A DNA stretch of 64,000 nucleotides from Gordius sp. MW1. Its lineage: Eukaryota > Nematomorpha > Gordioida > Gordea > Gordiidae. This document shows positions 20,600 to 32,454 of this stretch, one piece after another. The notes below the pieces were generated by a model. That model saw only the letters and a list, made by a program, of their open reading frames with translations. It did not search any database and was not told the DNA's origin. Both the position numbers and the translations under genes were made by a program. The DNA lies in assembly GCA_964036665.1 (NCBI GenBank), contig OZ038527.1:10261835-10325834 (forward strand), read 5' to 3'. Numbering within the stretch: the first letter of the stretch is position 1; every line of letters begins with the position of its first letter.

Positions 20600-22353
20600 T
20601 CCTGGCTACGCACCTGGTTGTTGCTGATGACGCTTTAAATAATCCAATCGAAATTTTAAATTCACTTGATATGCCAGGAATACGACGTCACATTTTGCAT
20701 TTGAAAATTGGCGTACGGATCAGAGGTCAGAAATGCCCGGCCCGGCCCGCTGCCCGGCCCGGCCCACGGGCCGGGCAACTGTCTTAAGTTTTACTTTTCG
20801 GGCGGGCCCGGGCGGGCACCATAACAAGATTCGGGCAATTCGGGCTCAATTTTGTTTTTCAAATAATGTATTATATTGTTTTTGTCTATATTTTGCCACT
20901 TTTTTAATTGATTTCATAATGTTTGTTTATCCTAGTTCTCATTTAAAAAAAAATCAAAAATGAAGACAAAATTTATAAAATATATAACGATTTTAGTGCT
21001 AAAAATTTTAAAACACACCCTTTCGGGCCGGGCAGCTGGGATAATTCGGGCATTTCCGGGCGGACACATAAAAGGGTTCGGGCGGGCTCGGGCGGGCAGA
21101 TTAATTATAAAATCGGGCCGGGCCGGGTTCGGGCAGAAAAATTCTAACAAATCTGACCTCTGGTACGGATTATCGGTATCGATGCATTCGACCAAAGTTT
21201 AACTGACAAAATGTCTTTGAATATTTAACGAAAATGCTCCTTGACAGGCGTTTACAGAGACGAAAACGTTAGGGCTAGTGTTTTAGGTCAGGGTTAGATG
21301 CACACATTTAAATCGACAAATGCATTTTCGTAGACATTTATTTGTTTTTTGTCAATTACAATTGAATCCGGATTATCATGATGCCCACTCGCTGTTAAAC
21401 GCTAGATGTGCAACATTGCTAAAGCCATGATCTCGACTAAACCTTTCACTGGAGAAGATTTTTTCATTTCACGGATCCCTTTGATTCCAACAGATTTACC
21501 CCTTGAATTTAAGAGTGCAGTTTCCTTTTAAACTTGCATTTGCTAAAACCATTAACAAGGCTCAAGAATAGCCTCTAGAAATTTGCGGTATAGATCTCGA
21601 ATCAGATTATTTTTTACATGGCCTATTGCGTGATCTAGATATTAATTTATTTACATCATACTTTATTAGTCTTAATATTAGTTTTTATTATTGACCAAAA
21701 TATTACTAGGTTTAACGATATGACTATATTTCTAATTTTCTCTCTCATAGATAAATTTTTGGCCTCCACTTTATTCGCAGAAATTTTTGTTAATTCTGAT
21801 TTCTCCCGAATATTGTAAAGGCCTTTACTTAACCAAATTTGAAGGTGCTTTTTTAATCTCTTTATTTTAATATTATAGATTTTAAAAAATAATCAATTAA
21901 GCTATTATACACCCTGTACTAAAATTTTTTCTTTACATTTTCGAGCATTATCATTGTCGACCCAGCCCTTTCGGGTGCTCTTCCCACTGGGTACGAATAC
22001 CAGTCGATGAATGGGGGCCCAAACTGTCCAAAGGCTTAGTTACCTATCACCACCATCATCAAGCAGGCCCTAAATATACGTGACTTAAACATTTTTGTCA
22101 CCAAATTATGCCTATTATCACTAAACATAGCACTTTTTAGCCTATAAAATTAAACATACGTAATAAGTATTTAAGACTTATGAATAAATATGGCTTTTCT
22201 TATTAAGTTAAATACAATTTACATAATATAGCATTAAATTTTTTACATCATGAGCTCTCCTACAGCCCTAAATTTTATTTTCTATATATGTTCTATTAAG
22301 TATTTAACTAATTAAGGACTAAGCCAAAGCGAGGCATGGCTGGGAACAGCTAG
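20600..22353 (+). mobile_element. Degraded Helitron, helicase end and 3' terminus
   Basis: At 20617-20720 a plus-strand frame reads NNPIEILNSLDMPG and HILHLKIG, matching the Helitron helicase at 32455-33150 (NYPIEFLNSLDLSG). It resumes after a hAT insertion, and at about 21460-21620 shows RIPLIPTDLPLEFK and degraded TINKAQG/CGIDL motifs. The 3' end is AGCCAAAGCGAGGCATGGCT (stem AGCCA/TGGCT), then GGGAACAGCTAG at 22342-22353, followed by T. Several stops and frame breaks; the 5' part is missing. Confidence 0.7.
20721..21162 (+). mobile_element. hAT element, CGGGC-array type, complete non-autonomous copy
   Basis: 442 bp. Starts CAGAGGTCAGAAATGCCCGG, ends AACAAATCTGACCTCTG, and is flanked by exact 8-bp duplications GTACGGAT (20713-20720 and 21163-21170). 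Nearly all GC in the element sits in CGGGC/GCCCG words at both ends; the centre is AT-rich. It sits inside Helitron helicase sequence, so it is younger than that Helitron. Confidence 0.9.
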
Positions 22354-22945
22354 TCTAGTATAAAACAGTCAAAAATATTTTAAGGTGTAACATAATATAG
22401 GTTAGATTTTCTAAATTGAACTGACTTGCTCTATTGTTTATTATGGGGAATAAAATCTAAGGCTAGCCCAGCCCATAATTATACAGGCTAAAACAATCAA
22501 ACCAAGAGTAAGCTATAAGAAATTAAGACATTAGCACATATGTATAAAAAATTCAAGTAGTAATTAGTGTAAAAAATAATTTGGAAAACATAAGAATCCT
22601 CTCACAATATACATTTTTTATGAATCTTGCTAAAATATGTACCTATAGTTTCAAGAAGATTTAAATATCAAATCATTTCAAATTTTTTTAATAGTAAAAT
22701 CTTTATAATTAAATAAGAGATCAAGATTCTTTTCTTACTTATTATCGACAATTTTTAGCAAAAATTTTTAGAGAATAATTTTTAATTTAATAAAATAACT
22801 CCATAGAAATTAATACACCCTTTTCTGGATAAAGCCTATATAAAATAAAAAGGGTGTGAAAAACTGCTATAAATAATTTAAAAAGTAGATTACACTATTA
22901 CCAATTATAAATCAAAAAAATAAACGAGCATATCAATTCAAACAT
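22354..22945. other. AT-rich stretch downstream of eL18
   Basis: No gene or repeat recognised. Confidence 0.35.
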
Positions 22946-22946
22946 A

Positions 22947-22952
22947 TTTATT
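22947..22952 (-). promoter_or_regulatory. Polyadenylation signal of eL18
   Basis: AATAAA on the minus strand, 25 bp after the eL18 stop codon. Confidence 0.55.
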
Positions 22953-22977
22953 GAGTTAAGGTAAGGTTGATAAGGTT

Positions 22978-23723
22978 TTATGTTTTATATCCTCTACTCT
23001 TCCTTCTACCACGTGCTTTCTCAAACTTACGACCCTTGGATCTAACATAAGGTTTGGCATGGCTATGAGGAACTCCAGGAGCAGGTCCAAAGTGTCTGTA
23101 TACCTCACGTGCTTTTCTGGGCCCTAAAAAATAATTTGATAAAATTAATTCTATAAAACCTTGAAGCAAGATGGTGTTTTTTCCAGTAGGTGCCTTTAGA
23201 GGAAGTTGATCTAAGGTAAGAATTTGACCACCAGCATCAATAATTCTTTTTCTTGCTGTTTTAGTAACATTCAAAGCACATATCTATTATGTGGAGCAAA
23301 TAAGAATATAAGACTTACATTTAGTTTTGGTATTTTAAATATTCTCTTATCATCTGTAATTTTAGCAACTACAACTATAAGTTTATCCTCCTGGCCTTTA
23401 GATTTACGTACCTAAATTGAGTTGGATTTTAAACATGCTACGACTTACAATTCTTGCAATAGATATAGGAGGCCTATTGGTTTTGCTCATCATTATACGT
23501 TTCAATATAATCTTATTGAATTTAAGATCTGTTTTTCGGACCATGTATTTATACAACTAAACGCTATATTTAATTTAAAAAAAAGACAATACTTTGTATA
23601 AAAGTCCAATATAAGGATTGTCCGTTTTGGGAGTTTTCCTCACGGCCTTTCGGTCTTTGTTGTGACGAATATCTACACCCTAGAACCATTTTAGTTGTAA
23701 ATTAACAGTATACGCCTTACCAT
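22978..23723 (-). CDS. RPL18: 60S ribosomal protein eL18
   Basis: Six exons on the minus strand: 23723-23721 (just the ATG), 23679-23593, 23556-23449, 23411-23319, 23283-23160 and 23123-22978. They give 186 residues (human 188). After the ATG the protein continues [19 protein letters not shown], then [33 protein letters not shown] and [13 protein letters not shown], and ends [31 protein letters not shown]. All of it aligns with eL18. The five introns are 41, 36, 37, 35 and 36 nt, all GT-AG. The last has a length divisible by three and no stop, so if retained it would add 12 residues without breaking the frame. An intron directly after the start codon is common in ribosomal protein genes. Confidence 0.97.
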
Positions 23724-24655
23724 TTTGAAACAATTTTTATAAACGGATGATTACTTTGAACTCGGCCTTAAAACTAAATTAAAATATTAAATTAATTTAT
23801 TCACATCAATTTATTCGTAATTAAAATAGGAAATTAGAAAAATCGCTTATTTACATTTGTCACAAGTTATTTTAAATTAATAAATGTTGTTCCATAAACG
23901 CTATTATATAGTTACTTGTTAACTTAGAATATACAAGTAAAACTAATATAATCAAGGAAGATGTTTAGTGTTTATAAAAAATTTTCTCAGTTATATCTTC
24001 ACTATGTTTGAAGTGACACAACTTTTAACTAAGAAACATGTCTAAAAAACCATACTATTAAGTTTTTGCAGTACCACAGTATGTGTCATCAAGTTAAAAA
24101 TTAAGTATGGGTTCAAACAATCATTTTATTTAATTTATTAGTTATTTAAAGTTTTGATATTAATAGGCGGTCAATTAGGAGACAAATATAATCGCATTTT
24201 GTTTGTAAGATAAAATCATATGTTATTTTAACAATGAAAGATATAGATTAATTATGTATATACGCTAAAAGTTTTAATTGATTTAAATATTATAGAATCT
24301 AGATAATAGCAGGGTTTTTAGAATACTTGCAAGTTTTTACCTTATATGAGAACTCTTCGATCTGGTCGAGTCCGTCTCAATAATTAGGCACTAGTCCGTA
24401 TTTTTTAAAAACTCCTTATCCCCACTCATAAAATTTTTGAATTTAATATATATTTTTTGGCCATTGACATATTGAACAGGAACATTTAACTTATAAGAGT
24501 TCGTCTAAATTTCAAAAGTTATCCTGCCCTATAAGTTACATATAAATTATATTTGATGCAGGGTGTGTGATAATCATAGCTGTTAAAGTTACTTTTCCAG
24601 GGGAACTAGTTAAGTTATTACCTCTAAAAAATATAGCACTCTACTGCGCAACTAT
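23724..24655. other. Intergenic stretch, eL18 promoter side
   Basis: AT-rich, no supported gene. The eL18 promoter must lie at its left edge. I see no clear TATA element. Confidence 0.35.
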
Positions 24656-24659
24656 GCTA

Positions 24660-24776
24660 AAGGTTACAACACCCGGGATTCCCAAGCGGTCACCCATCCA
24701 AGTACTAACCGGGCTCAACGTTGCTTAACTTTGGTGTTCGGAAGGGAACCGGTGTTTCAACGTGATATGGTTAATT
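24660..24776 (-). rRNA. 5S rRNA-like sequence
   Basis: On the minus strand: CCATATCACGTTGAAACACC, then AGTTAAGCAACGTTGAGCCC, GGTTAGTACTTGGATGGGTG and ACCGCTTGGGAATCCCGGGT. This is close to animal 5S rRNA over about 105 nt, including the internal control region (A box, intermediate element, C box). The first eight or so bases do not pair with the 3' end, so helix I is lost. It may be a 5S pseudogene, a divergent gene or the head of a 5S-derived SINE. No second copy is in the window. Confidence 0.7.
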
Positions 24777-24889
24777 TAGATTCTGGTAAAAATAAAACTA
24801 TAATCCTCAAAGGATCTGCTCGGCAATGTTCTGACGTCCAAACATATACAAACAACTCTTAAATATTTATCCTTTAAAACACACGAACA

Positions 24890-25150
24890 AGCTATTATGC
24901 AAATGCCCAAAAAAGACCAACAACCTCACCCATTCTTTATTTTTAACATCATCATTATTATTCAAAGCAGACTGAATCCTCTACTTATTTACCTAGAAAC
25001 TTTTCACAAACACACAAATAGGCAATAAGGCAAATTGCACAAAAAGACCAACTACCTCACCCATTCCATCTTTTTAACATCAACACTACTATTCAAAATA
25101 TACTTACTACTTATTCACCTCGAAACACTTCACAGAATATCACCTATCTA
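24890..25150. repeat. Tandem duplication of about 130 bp
   Basis: Two adjacent copies. Shared: AAAAGACCAACAACCTCACC/AAAAGACCAACTACCTCACC, CCATTC, TTTTTAACATCA and ACTTATT followed by a CCT/CACC motif and TTCACA. No coding value seen. Confidence 0.55.
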
Positions 25151-25401
25151 TTTACATTGGTACTTTACTTATCCCAATTTTATTAACATTCATAGTTCTT
25201 TTTACATAGATAAATTTATATACATAAAAATAAAAATTAAACATAATTTCACAAACAATGCAACAATCTCTTTTTTTTTGTTTATAAACATATTACCCTT
25301 AAAATGTTGGGAGGATTTTTACAAATCTAATATCTATATATTTTCAATATAACTTGATAATGTTACCAACTGCTTCAATACTTTTATAAAATAATATAAA
25401 T

Positions 25402-28214
25402 ATGGGTTTCATTAAATCCTTTTGTTGTACATGCAAAAAACTTGTTAACCTCAAAAATAATATTATACATGGTCACCCTTCTGCTCGTTGTATTTCCTCT
25501 GGGAAAATCCCACTTGCTATCCCTCTTATTCCCCCTCTTGCCTCCATAATAAAGGATGCTCCTCATGATGCTCCTTGCACGTCCAACTCAGATCCTCAAT
25601 CCTTAGACAGCCCCATTATTACCACTTTTTTGGACTATTCTTGGAGTGATTCATTTTTAGCCTTAACCTTTCCCCACTATAACAAGAATCCCCAGGGGTG
25701 CTCGCCCGGCTACTCAACAGTTTTTAATCAATATTATAACTTCCATAACAAACTCTCCCTCAAATCTTACTAACTGGGATAAACTTTTCAGACTTACCTT
25801 TCACACCTTATATGTAAGAGGACCGACCCAACATTGAAAATCTGTCCAAACATATTAAAGACTCCTTTTTAAATTTCAATATTGATAATATTTTTAAAAA
25901 TACCACTTAGTACAAACTATCCCCAAACTCCTCCACTGTCAAGCAAACTGCAAAACAAATTTCTAAAAAATTAATAACTTTAATCCCAAAAGTGCTCTAA
26001 GAATATTTTATGATAATGACTCAATTGCTCCTTACTCTCTTGATTCATACCAACAACTCATCTAAACATCCCCCATCCTCATCGGCAAATCGACTCCTCA
26101 CCTCAGCCTCTTTCATAAAACTAGACTCTTCCGACATTCGGGAAGCCATCAATTCCTTTCCCATCGACTCTGCTGCAGGCCTTGACGGTTTCCGCCCCGT
26201 TTATTTACAAGCCCTGATTAACCTCCAAAACGTATTCAACTCTATAACGTCCCTATGCAATATTGTCAACTGTAGTATTCCTACCGAAATAATCCCTATA
26301 TTGTTCGGCGCTAAACTCATCGCTATCAAAAAACCTGATAATTCGGTAAGACCCAATGCTATTGGCAGTGTTTTCCGACGTATTATATCTAAACTCATTT
26401 GTAAGACAATCAAATCCAGTTTAAGCGACAAGTTAATTCCTCATCAATTAGGGTTTGTGGTTAAAGGCGGCTGTGAGGCTGCCAGTCACGCTGCGCGGAT
26501 AAGTCTTCAACAAATTCCCTCCAATCACTGCATGGTTAAATTGGACTTTGCCAATGCATTCAATAATATTCGCCGAGAAACGATAATTAATTCCTTCATT
26601 GATGAGTTCCCAAAGTTTGCAAATTACATCAATTTAAGTTACGGTTGCATATCAAAAATAAAGTTTGGGGACTTTTTAATTGAATAGACAGAAGGTATTT
26701 AACAGAGTGACCCTCTAGATCCACCTTTGTTTTGTCTAGGGATCAAAAATTTAACACAATCTCTCTCTCTCAAACCAATGCTCTTTATCATTAAACGTCT
26801 GTTACCTAGACGATGCCACCCTGTCCTCCGGAAGAAATATCCAAGGCCATTCTTTTAATCCGAGATTATAAAGCTATTCTAAACCTGAAATTGAATATCT
26901 CTAAATGCGAGATACATCAGTGCCCGGATACAAACATATTTTCCATTTTTAAGCCTTTTTTAAAAGTTGAAATGAAGAGTTTAACTCATCTAGGCTCTCC
27001 ACTAGGTGGGCAAATTGCCTTAATAGAATTTTTACATAGGCACTTATCAAATCTTTCCTCGAAGACGAAAATTCTCAACCCTCCCAAAACATCATGCGTT
27101 TTATATAATCAAGAATTATTTTAATATCTCAAAAATTCAACACTGCTTCCGGTCATCATCAGCTTTCTTATTACTCGAGATTTTAAAAAGCTACGGTAGC
27201 TTCATGAAAAACACGCTAGAAGCCATCCTTAGTAACAAATTCAACACTTCTTCGTGGCTCCAAGCCTCATTACCTACTAAAGCTGGCGGCTTAGGCATAC
27301 GCCCACTATCTCAATTTCTTTAGCAGCTATTATCTCTTCGTATAAATCCGTCCAAGGTTGATCGACCGCTTAAACACAACAAGCGAGGATCCATCGTTTG
27401 TGCAAGCTCTAGATGTCTGGTCCGCTAACGTAAATCCAGGGACCCCCTTCCCCATAACCTCAAGACAAAAGTATTGGGATGCTGGCCTCGTATCGCGCTC
27501 CGTTGATTACCTCTTATCGAGTTGCGACGCCCGCCAGCACTTTAACCTTAAATCTATGGTTTCTGATGGATTGGGTCACGAGTGGCTAGAAGCTTATCCT
27601 AGCTCACTTTCTGGATTGATGTTGGAGAACCCAGAGCTAGCATACTCCATCGCCCTCAGACTAGGAATTCCCTATTCAAAGGAATATTCCTGCCGCAACT
27701 GCTCCCAGAACATAGACACTGCCTTTATAATAAATTTAAATACATAAGGCACGAAAAGGTGAATAGCCTTATCCAAGCCGCTTTTAAAAAAGCCAATATC
27801 CCGTCAGTTTTAGAGCCTTCAGACCCTTCGTTGGAGGGTAGGATGCGACCAGACGGCTCTACCCTCATCCCTTGGCAAAATGGTCTACCCCTTAAATGGG
27901 ATTTCACCTGCATTTTTGCCCCCTCTAACCAGAACTACAACGCTCTGACCCTCGCCGAACACCGCAAAACGGTAAAATACCAGGCCCTCCTACCCTCTAA
28001 TATCTTTACCCTCATCGTTGCCTCGTGTTCTGGGACTTTTGAACCTGACGCCATTAGGCTTTGTAAAGATATCAGCCGTCGCTGCCCACCCTCTAAATAT
28101 TCCACAATTTTTTTACTTAAACAAAAAATTGGTATTTTTATAGTAAAGTACAATTTTAAATCACTGACCGACAGCTGGCCACTTTTATTAGATGACATAT
28201 GCGTCGCTTTTTAA
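25402..28214 (+). mobile_element. Non-LTR RT-type element, long broken copy
   Basis: An N-terminal finger-like frame (25402-25773: CCTCKK, then HGHPSARC). RT at 26010-26687: SAAGLDGFRPVYLQ, HQLGFVVKGGCE and KLDFANAFNNI (motif A). Later comes a degraded GIQQGDPLGP region, RT continuing to about 27124. C-terminal region at 27358-27747 with GHEWLEAYPS and CRNC. Nuclease-like domain at 27759-28214 with RMRPDGSTLIPWQNG and LKWDFTC. At least four frame changes separate the blocks. The order RT, finger, PD-(D/E)XK-like nuclease is what restriction-like-endonuclease retroelements have. Same family as 9379-10414 and 29862-31617. No target duplication or tail identified. Confidence 0.7.
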
Positions 28215-28397
28215 TTATAAATTTTTTTATACCCGCTTTTATATTTTTCGAATTTTAACACTTTGTTTTTATAATGTTCTTACGAAAATAAACAATTTAT
28301 AAAAAAAAATTACGATTTTTTTAGTAACTGAATACGGTTCCAGCGACTTAAGTACACTACGTATCATGTTTTCTGCCCATGAGGAAAGACGTAAAGT

Positions 28398-29001
28398 TAT
28401 TTTTACATTCTTATAGATGCGAATTTAAGAATTGAGCGAATATTTTTACATTCTTAATTATGAGATTTAAGATCATAGGGAATAGGGGGATATATTGGGC
28501 CTGATGGGAAAGGTAAATCAAGCGCGAACGCAACAATATAATTTGTTTCTTTCTTACATCTTTGTTATTTAGTTTATTATCATAAAAGAACTAAGGAATA
28601 AAAGAATAAATATATAAAAAGTTATCGATACAGTACGCGTTGTGTACGCGTATACAAAACTCACTAATGCGTGTTGATAAATAATAATAGGAAGAAATAA
28701 CAAACACGTACAAGCGCGTGGGGGGGGGGGGGGAAAGGAAGAGTAACACACACGTATGGAAAATTAAATGGAAAGGAAAAGAGGTATACCACATATTAAA
28801 TAGTAGGGCCAGGGAGGGGAGATTGTGTAGACATTAATAAATTTACATACAAACGAACAAAAGAGAATAAAAGTAAAAACATATGGTTTTACAGGTCGCC
28901 TGTGGCTTACAATATTAAACATATAATTATAGCAATAATATAATATGTAGAAAATGTTATCCTAATAAAAGTTATACAAAATTAACCTCTTCTTCTTTCG
29001 C
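28398..29001 (-). repeat. Interspersed repeat, copy 2 of an inverted pair
   Basis: Reverse-complement partner of 7238-7829, about 90% identical by eye. It follows the RT element after about 180 bp. Confidence 0.65.
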
Positions 29002-29861
29002 TTAAAAAAATTGAAGTCTCCATCTGATTTTGTTCTTGGACATTCTCATGTGCTCTATCAACAATGTTTAACATAAAATCATGAAGCAGCTTGGTGGGCT
29101 AGCTAATATATAGTTTGAGGGCGAAGATATAGTAAAGTGAATTCTGGGGAAACTAGTTTCAAGGGTTAAATTGATATGTGGTTTTATCATCTGAAGGATT
29201 ATGTTGTTCATGGCAAACGGGATGTCTTGAGTTACCTAATTTATGGACTGTGGGAATAATACAAAAGGAACAAATTAGAATATCCCCGCACTGTGAACTA
29301 GATGCCTTCAACGTCAACCTTTAAAAAAAAATCTGCTACTCAGGCAATATCCAATTATATATTCTCACAAATAAACCCTGATCCCCCTGGATCCCGGATA
29401 AAAGGTTTAATCTTTTTAAACAGATATCAAATTTTGAGAAATATACAATTTTATTATTCATATGATCTCCCTGGATAAAAGGTCTAATCTTTTTAAACAA
29501 ATATAAAAATTTGTAACTATACAATTTTATTATTCATATGATCTTTTATTCATGGAATATATATACAATTATACTGTGCTCATCTATGAACTCCCTGATC
29601 CCACCTTATTTAAATTTATATTGCATAACAACCTTCTACTTTTGCTGTATACCCTTTAAATCTGAGAATAAACAGACCTATGCTATTGCATTACTTTTTA
29701 CTAAAGGCATAATATCAATTAAACACGTACCCTGAAAATATCAAACTTGCACGTTTAAATTTAGACCCATGGTAGCACTTAAATCTCTATGCCCTACATG
29801 TAAGGGATAAATTTGTTTAAACAAAAAATTGTTTTGTCCACCATGGCCCATTATTGGCTAA
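29002..29861. other. Intergenic stretch with a small tandem duplication
   Basis: Mostly featureless. Around 29380-29560 a unit of about 85 bp is repeated twice (CTGGATAAAAGGTCTAATCT, then ATACAATTTTATTATTCATA). No gene recognised. Confidence 0.35.
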
Positions 29862-31617
29862 GTGCCCTTTATCTGGCAAGCTGGCCCCCCCCCAAATGTA
29901 ATATGTCCTCCTACAGCATTACAAATTGAATATAATGATATTGACATTACACCTAACTCTAATACATTTCCCGCTACTCCTAATAATGTTTATTACAGCG
30001 ATGAGCCTCTGGATTCCACATGGAGTAAAGTCCTTTTAGCACATGGCTTCACCCCACAATTTCAAGAATTCCAAGAGGAGCACGACCCTGCATGCAACAA
30101 TATTTGATAAATTTGCTTAACTGCATTATTAGTGACCCGCACAACAGCACACCATGGGAAAAACTTATCAAATTTTCTTTTCATATTTTGGCTCCATCTC
30201 AAACCAAAGAGTCTAATTTACCACAGAAAATTAAAAATAATATATTGACTTTTGATATAAATGATACCCTTGAGCCTTACACACATTCAGAGAGAGAATC
30301 AAAGTCTTTTACTCCAAAACAAATGGCAAATAAGATCTCAAGGAAAATTAACTCCTTTAACATCAAAGGGGCAATGAGACTTTTAGAGGATAATAACCCA
30401 ATTGTAACCCCTAGTCAGGAGTCATATCAACAACTCCTAGCAAAACACCTCAAAAATGACTCACAATATACCTTCCCCCTTACACCATCCAGTATAATTT
30501 TAGAGTCCTCGGATATAAGTGAAGCTATCCATTCTTTTCCCGTGGATTCTGCTGCAGGTTTAGATGGCATTAAACCAATCTATCTTCAAGATCTCATGAA
30601 AGTTGAAACATCAACTCTCCAATTTTACAGACTGCCCTAACAAATTTTTGCAATCTTCATTAATAGCAACATTCCCCAGGAGGTACGACCGATAGTTTTT
30701 GAGGCAAAGTTACTTGCTATCGAAAAACCAAACAAAACAGTGAGACCGACCGCTATCGGCGGAGTCTTTACAAAAATCATCTCTAAAATAATAGGCAAAG
30801 CAATTAAACCAAATTTAACCCAATCTTTAATGCCTCACCAACTAGGCTTCATGGTTAAAGGAGGGTGCGAAATAGCAACACATGCCGCAAGATTGACCCT
30901 CGAAAATCTATTACCCAATGAGTCTTTTTTTAAATTAGATTTTTTAAACGCTTTTAATAACTTAAACAGAGATTCCTTTATTAAAACTTTTATCGAGACT
31001 TATCCTAAATATGCTAATTATATCCTTTTAAGTTATGGGACACCCTCTATCCTAAAATTCGGGCAATTTTTTATAGATTCAGCTGAGGGGATTCAACAAG
31101 GAGACCCCCTTGGCCCCCCCCCTTATTTTGTATGGCCATCAAACCATTAATAGACGAAATTAACGACAAATGCAATTTGAGGTTAAATGTATGGTATCTC
31201 GACGATTCCACCTTATCAGGCACCTCGGAAGAGCTAATCAAAGCTTTTAACATCATTAATGAATACTATATAAAACTCAACCTATCATTAAACGCGACAA
31301 AATGCGAAATTTATTCTGACAGCACAACTGACATCCACCCATCCTTTGCATCTTTTCTACGCCTTGAAAAGGACGAGGTTTTTTTACTAGGTACTCCAAT
31401 AGGCGGTCCAGAATCTTTAAGAAAATATCTCGACAATAACCTTAAGAACTTAAAATGTAAAAATGAAATTTTTAAGCTTATGCCCGCCCGTCACGGATTT
31501 TATATATTAAAAATTTAATATTGCCAAAATATTATTTTGCTTCCGATCTACAGGCGCATTTTTGCATACACATATCTTACATAATTTCGAAACCCACATA
31601 AAATCCGTCATGGAATC
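29862..31617 (+). mobile_element. Non-LTR RT-type element, RT part
   Basis: Frames at 29862-30107, 30092-30640, 30740-31150 and 31132-31518. The RT shows SAAGLDGIKPIYLQ, MPHQLGFMVKGGCE, KLDFLNAFNN (motif A), GIQQGDPLGP (motif B) and VWYLDDSTLSG (motif C, YLDD). Three frame changes. The copy stops at 31617, where a hAT-type end starts, so the finger and nuclease part is missing. Same family as 25402-28214. Confidence 0.7.
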
Positions 31618-32454
31618 TAGTGTTTCGATCTCGTCTCGTCTCGGTCTCGAAAACAAAATCTCGTCTCGTCTCGGGAGCAATTATGAAAATCTCGATCTCG
31701 ACTCGTCTCGGTCTAGAAAAATCTCGGTCTCGTCTCGACGAGAATTCTCGTCGCGTCTCGACTTTAAAAAAAATATATATACGGAATAAAAATTTTCGTG
31801 ATGTGTTAAAAATATTAAATAAGCGTTAAAAAATCGAAATGGCAAACTTTTATATTTTTTTGAAAAACTTTAATACACAAACTTTTTAAAGATAAAGCGG
31901 GACACGACATCTCCTTGACATTATAAAGATACTAGCTGACCCGGCAAACGTTGTTTTGCCATATTAAAAATATTTTTAAAAAGTAAAAAATTTAAAACTA
32001 CCAAAAAAAAATTTAAAAACTCAACTAATAAAACTGGCAACAAAATTAATGAGCTGCCATTATTATCACATGGCCATAGAAGCATGTAATTATTTCGGGA
32101 CACGACCTTGCATAAATGTAATAACAATGAACATTATAAGAAGGTATTTTATAAAAAGATACAAATGTCACACGTATGGGGGCGATGTGGGATCCATGTT
32201 TCGGGCCAAGCGTTGATTTGGCTTAGTCCCTGATTAGCTAAATAACAATGTAGAAAAAATTTTGAGTTCATCAAACGAAATGCATAAACATCCTTCGAGC
32301 TAGCGTTCTTGTTTGTTTCGGCTCCTGTAATAATGTGTATTCCAATTAATTGAAAATTAGTAATCGTGTTTTTAATAATGAATAAAGTACCTGTTAGGAT
32401 ATCTCGTTTTTTATCAACAATCTCTAAGTGCGATGGATTATACAATATTTTAGG

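Noticed and set aside
20733-21202. Overlapping Pro/Ala/Gly-rich frames on both strands
   Set aside because: They are translations of the CGGGC word arrays of a hAT element with exact target duplication.
28685-28735. Long G and C homopolymers as regulatory G-quadruplexes
   Set aside because: Single uninterrupted runs in decayed repeats at many places (7510, 17946, 28720, 43875, 49290); more likely slippage products.
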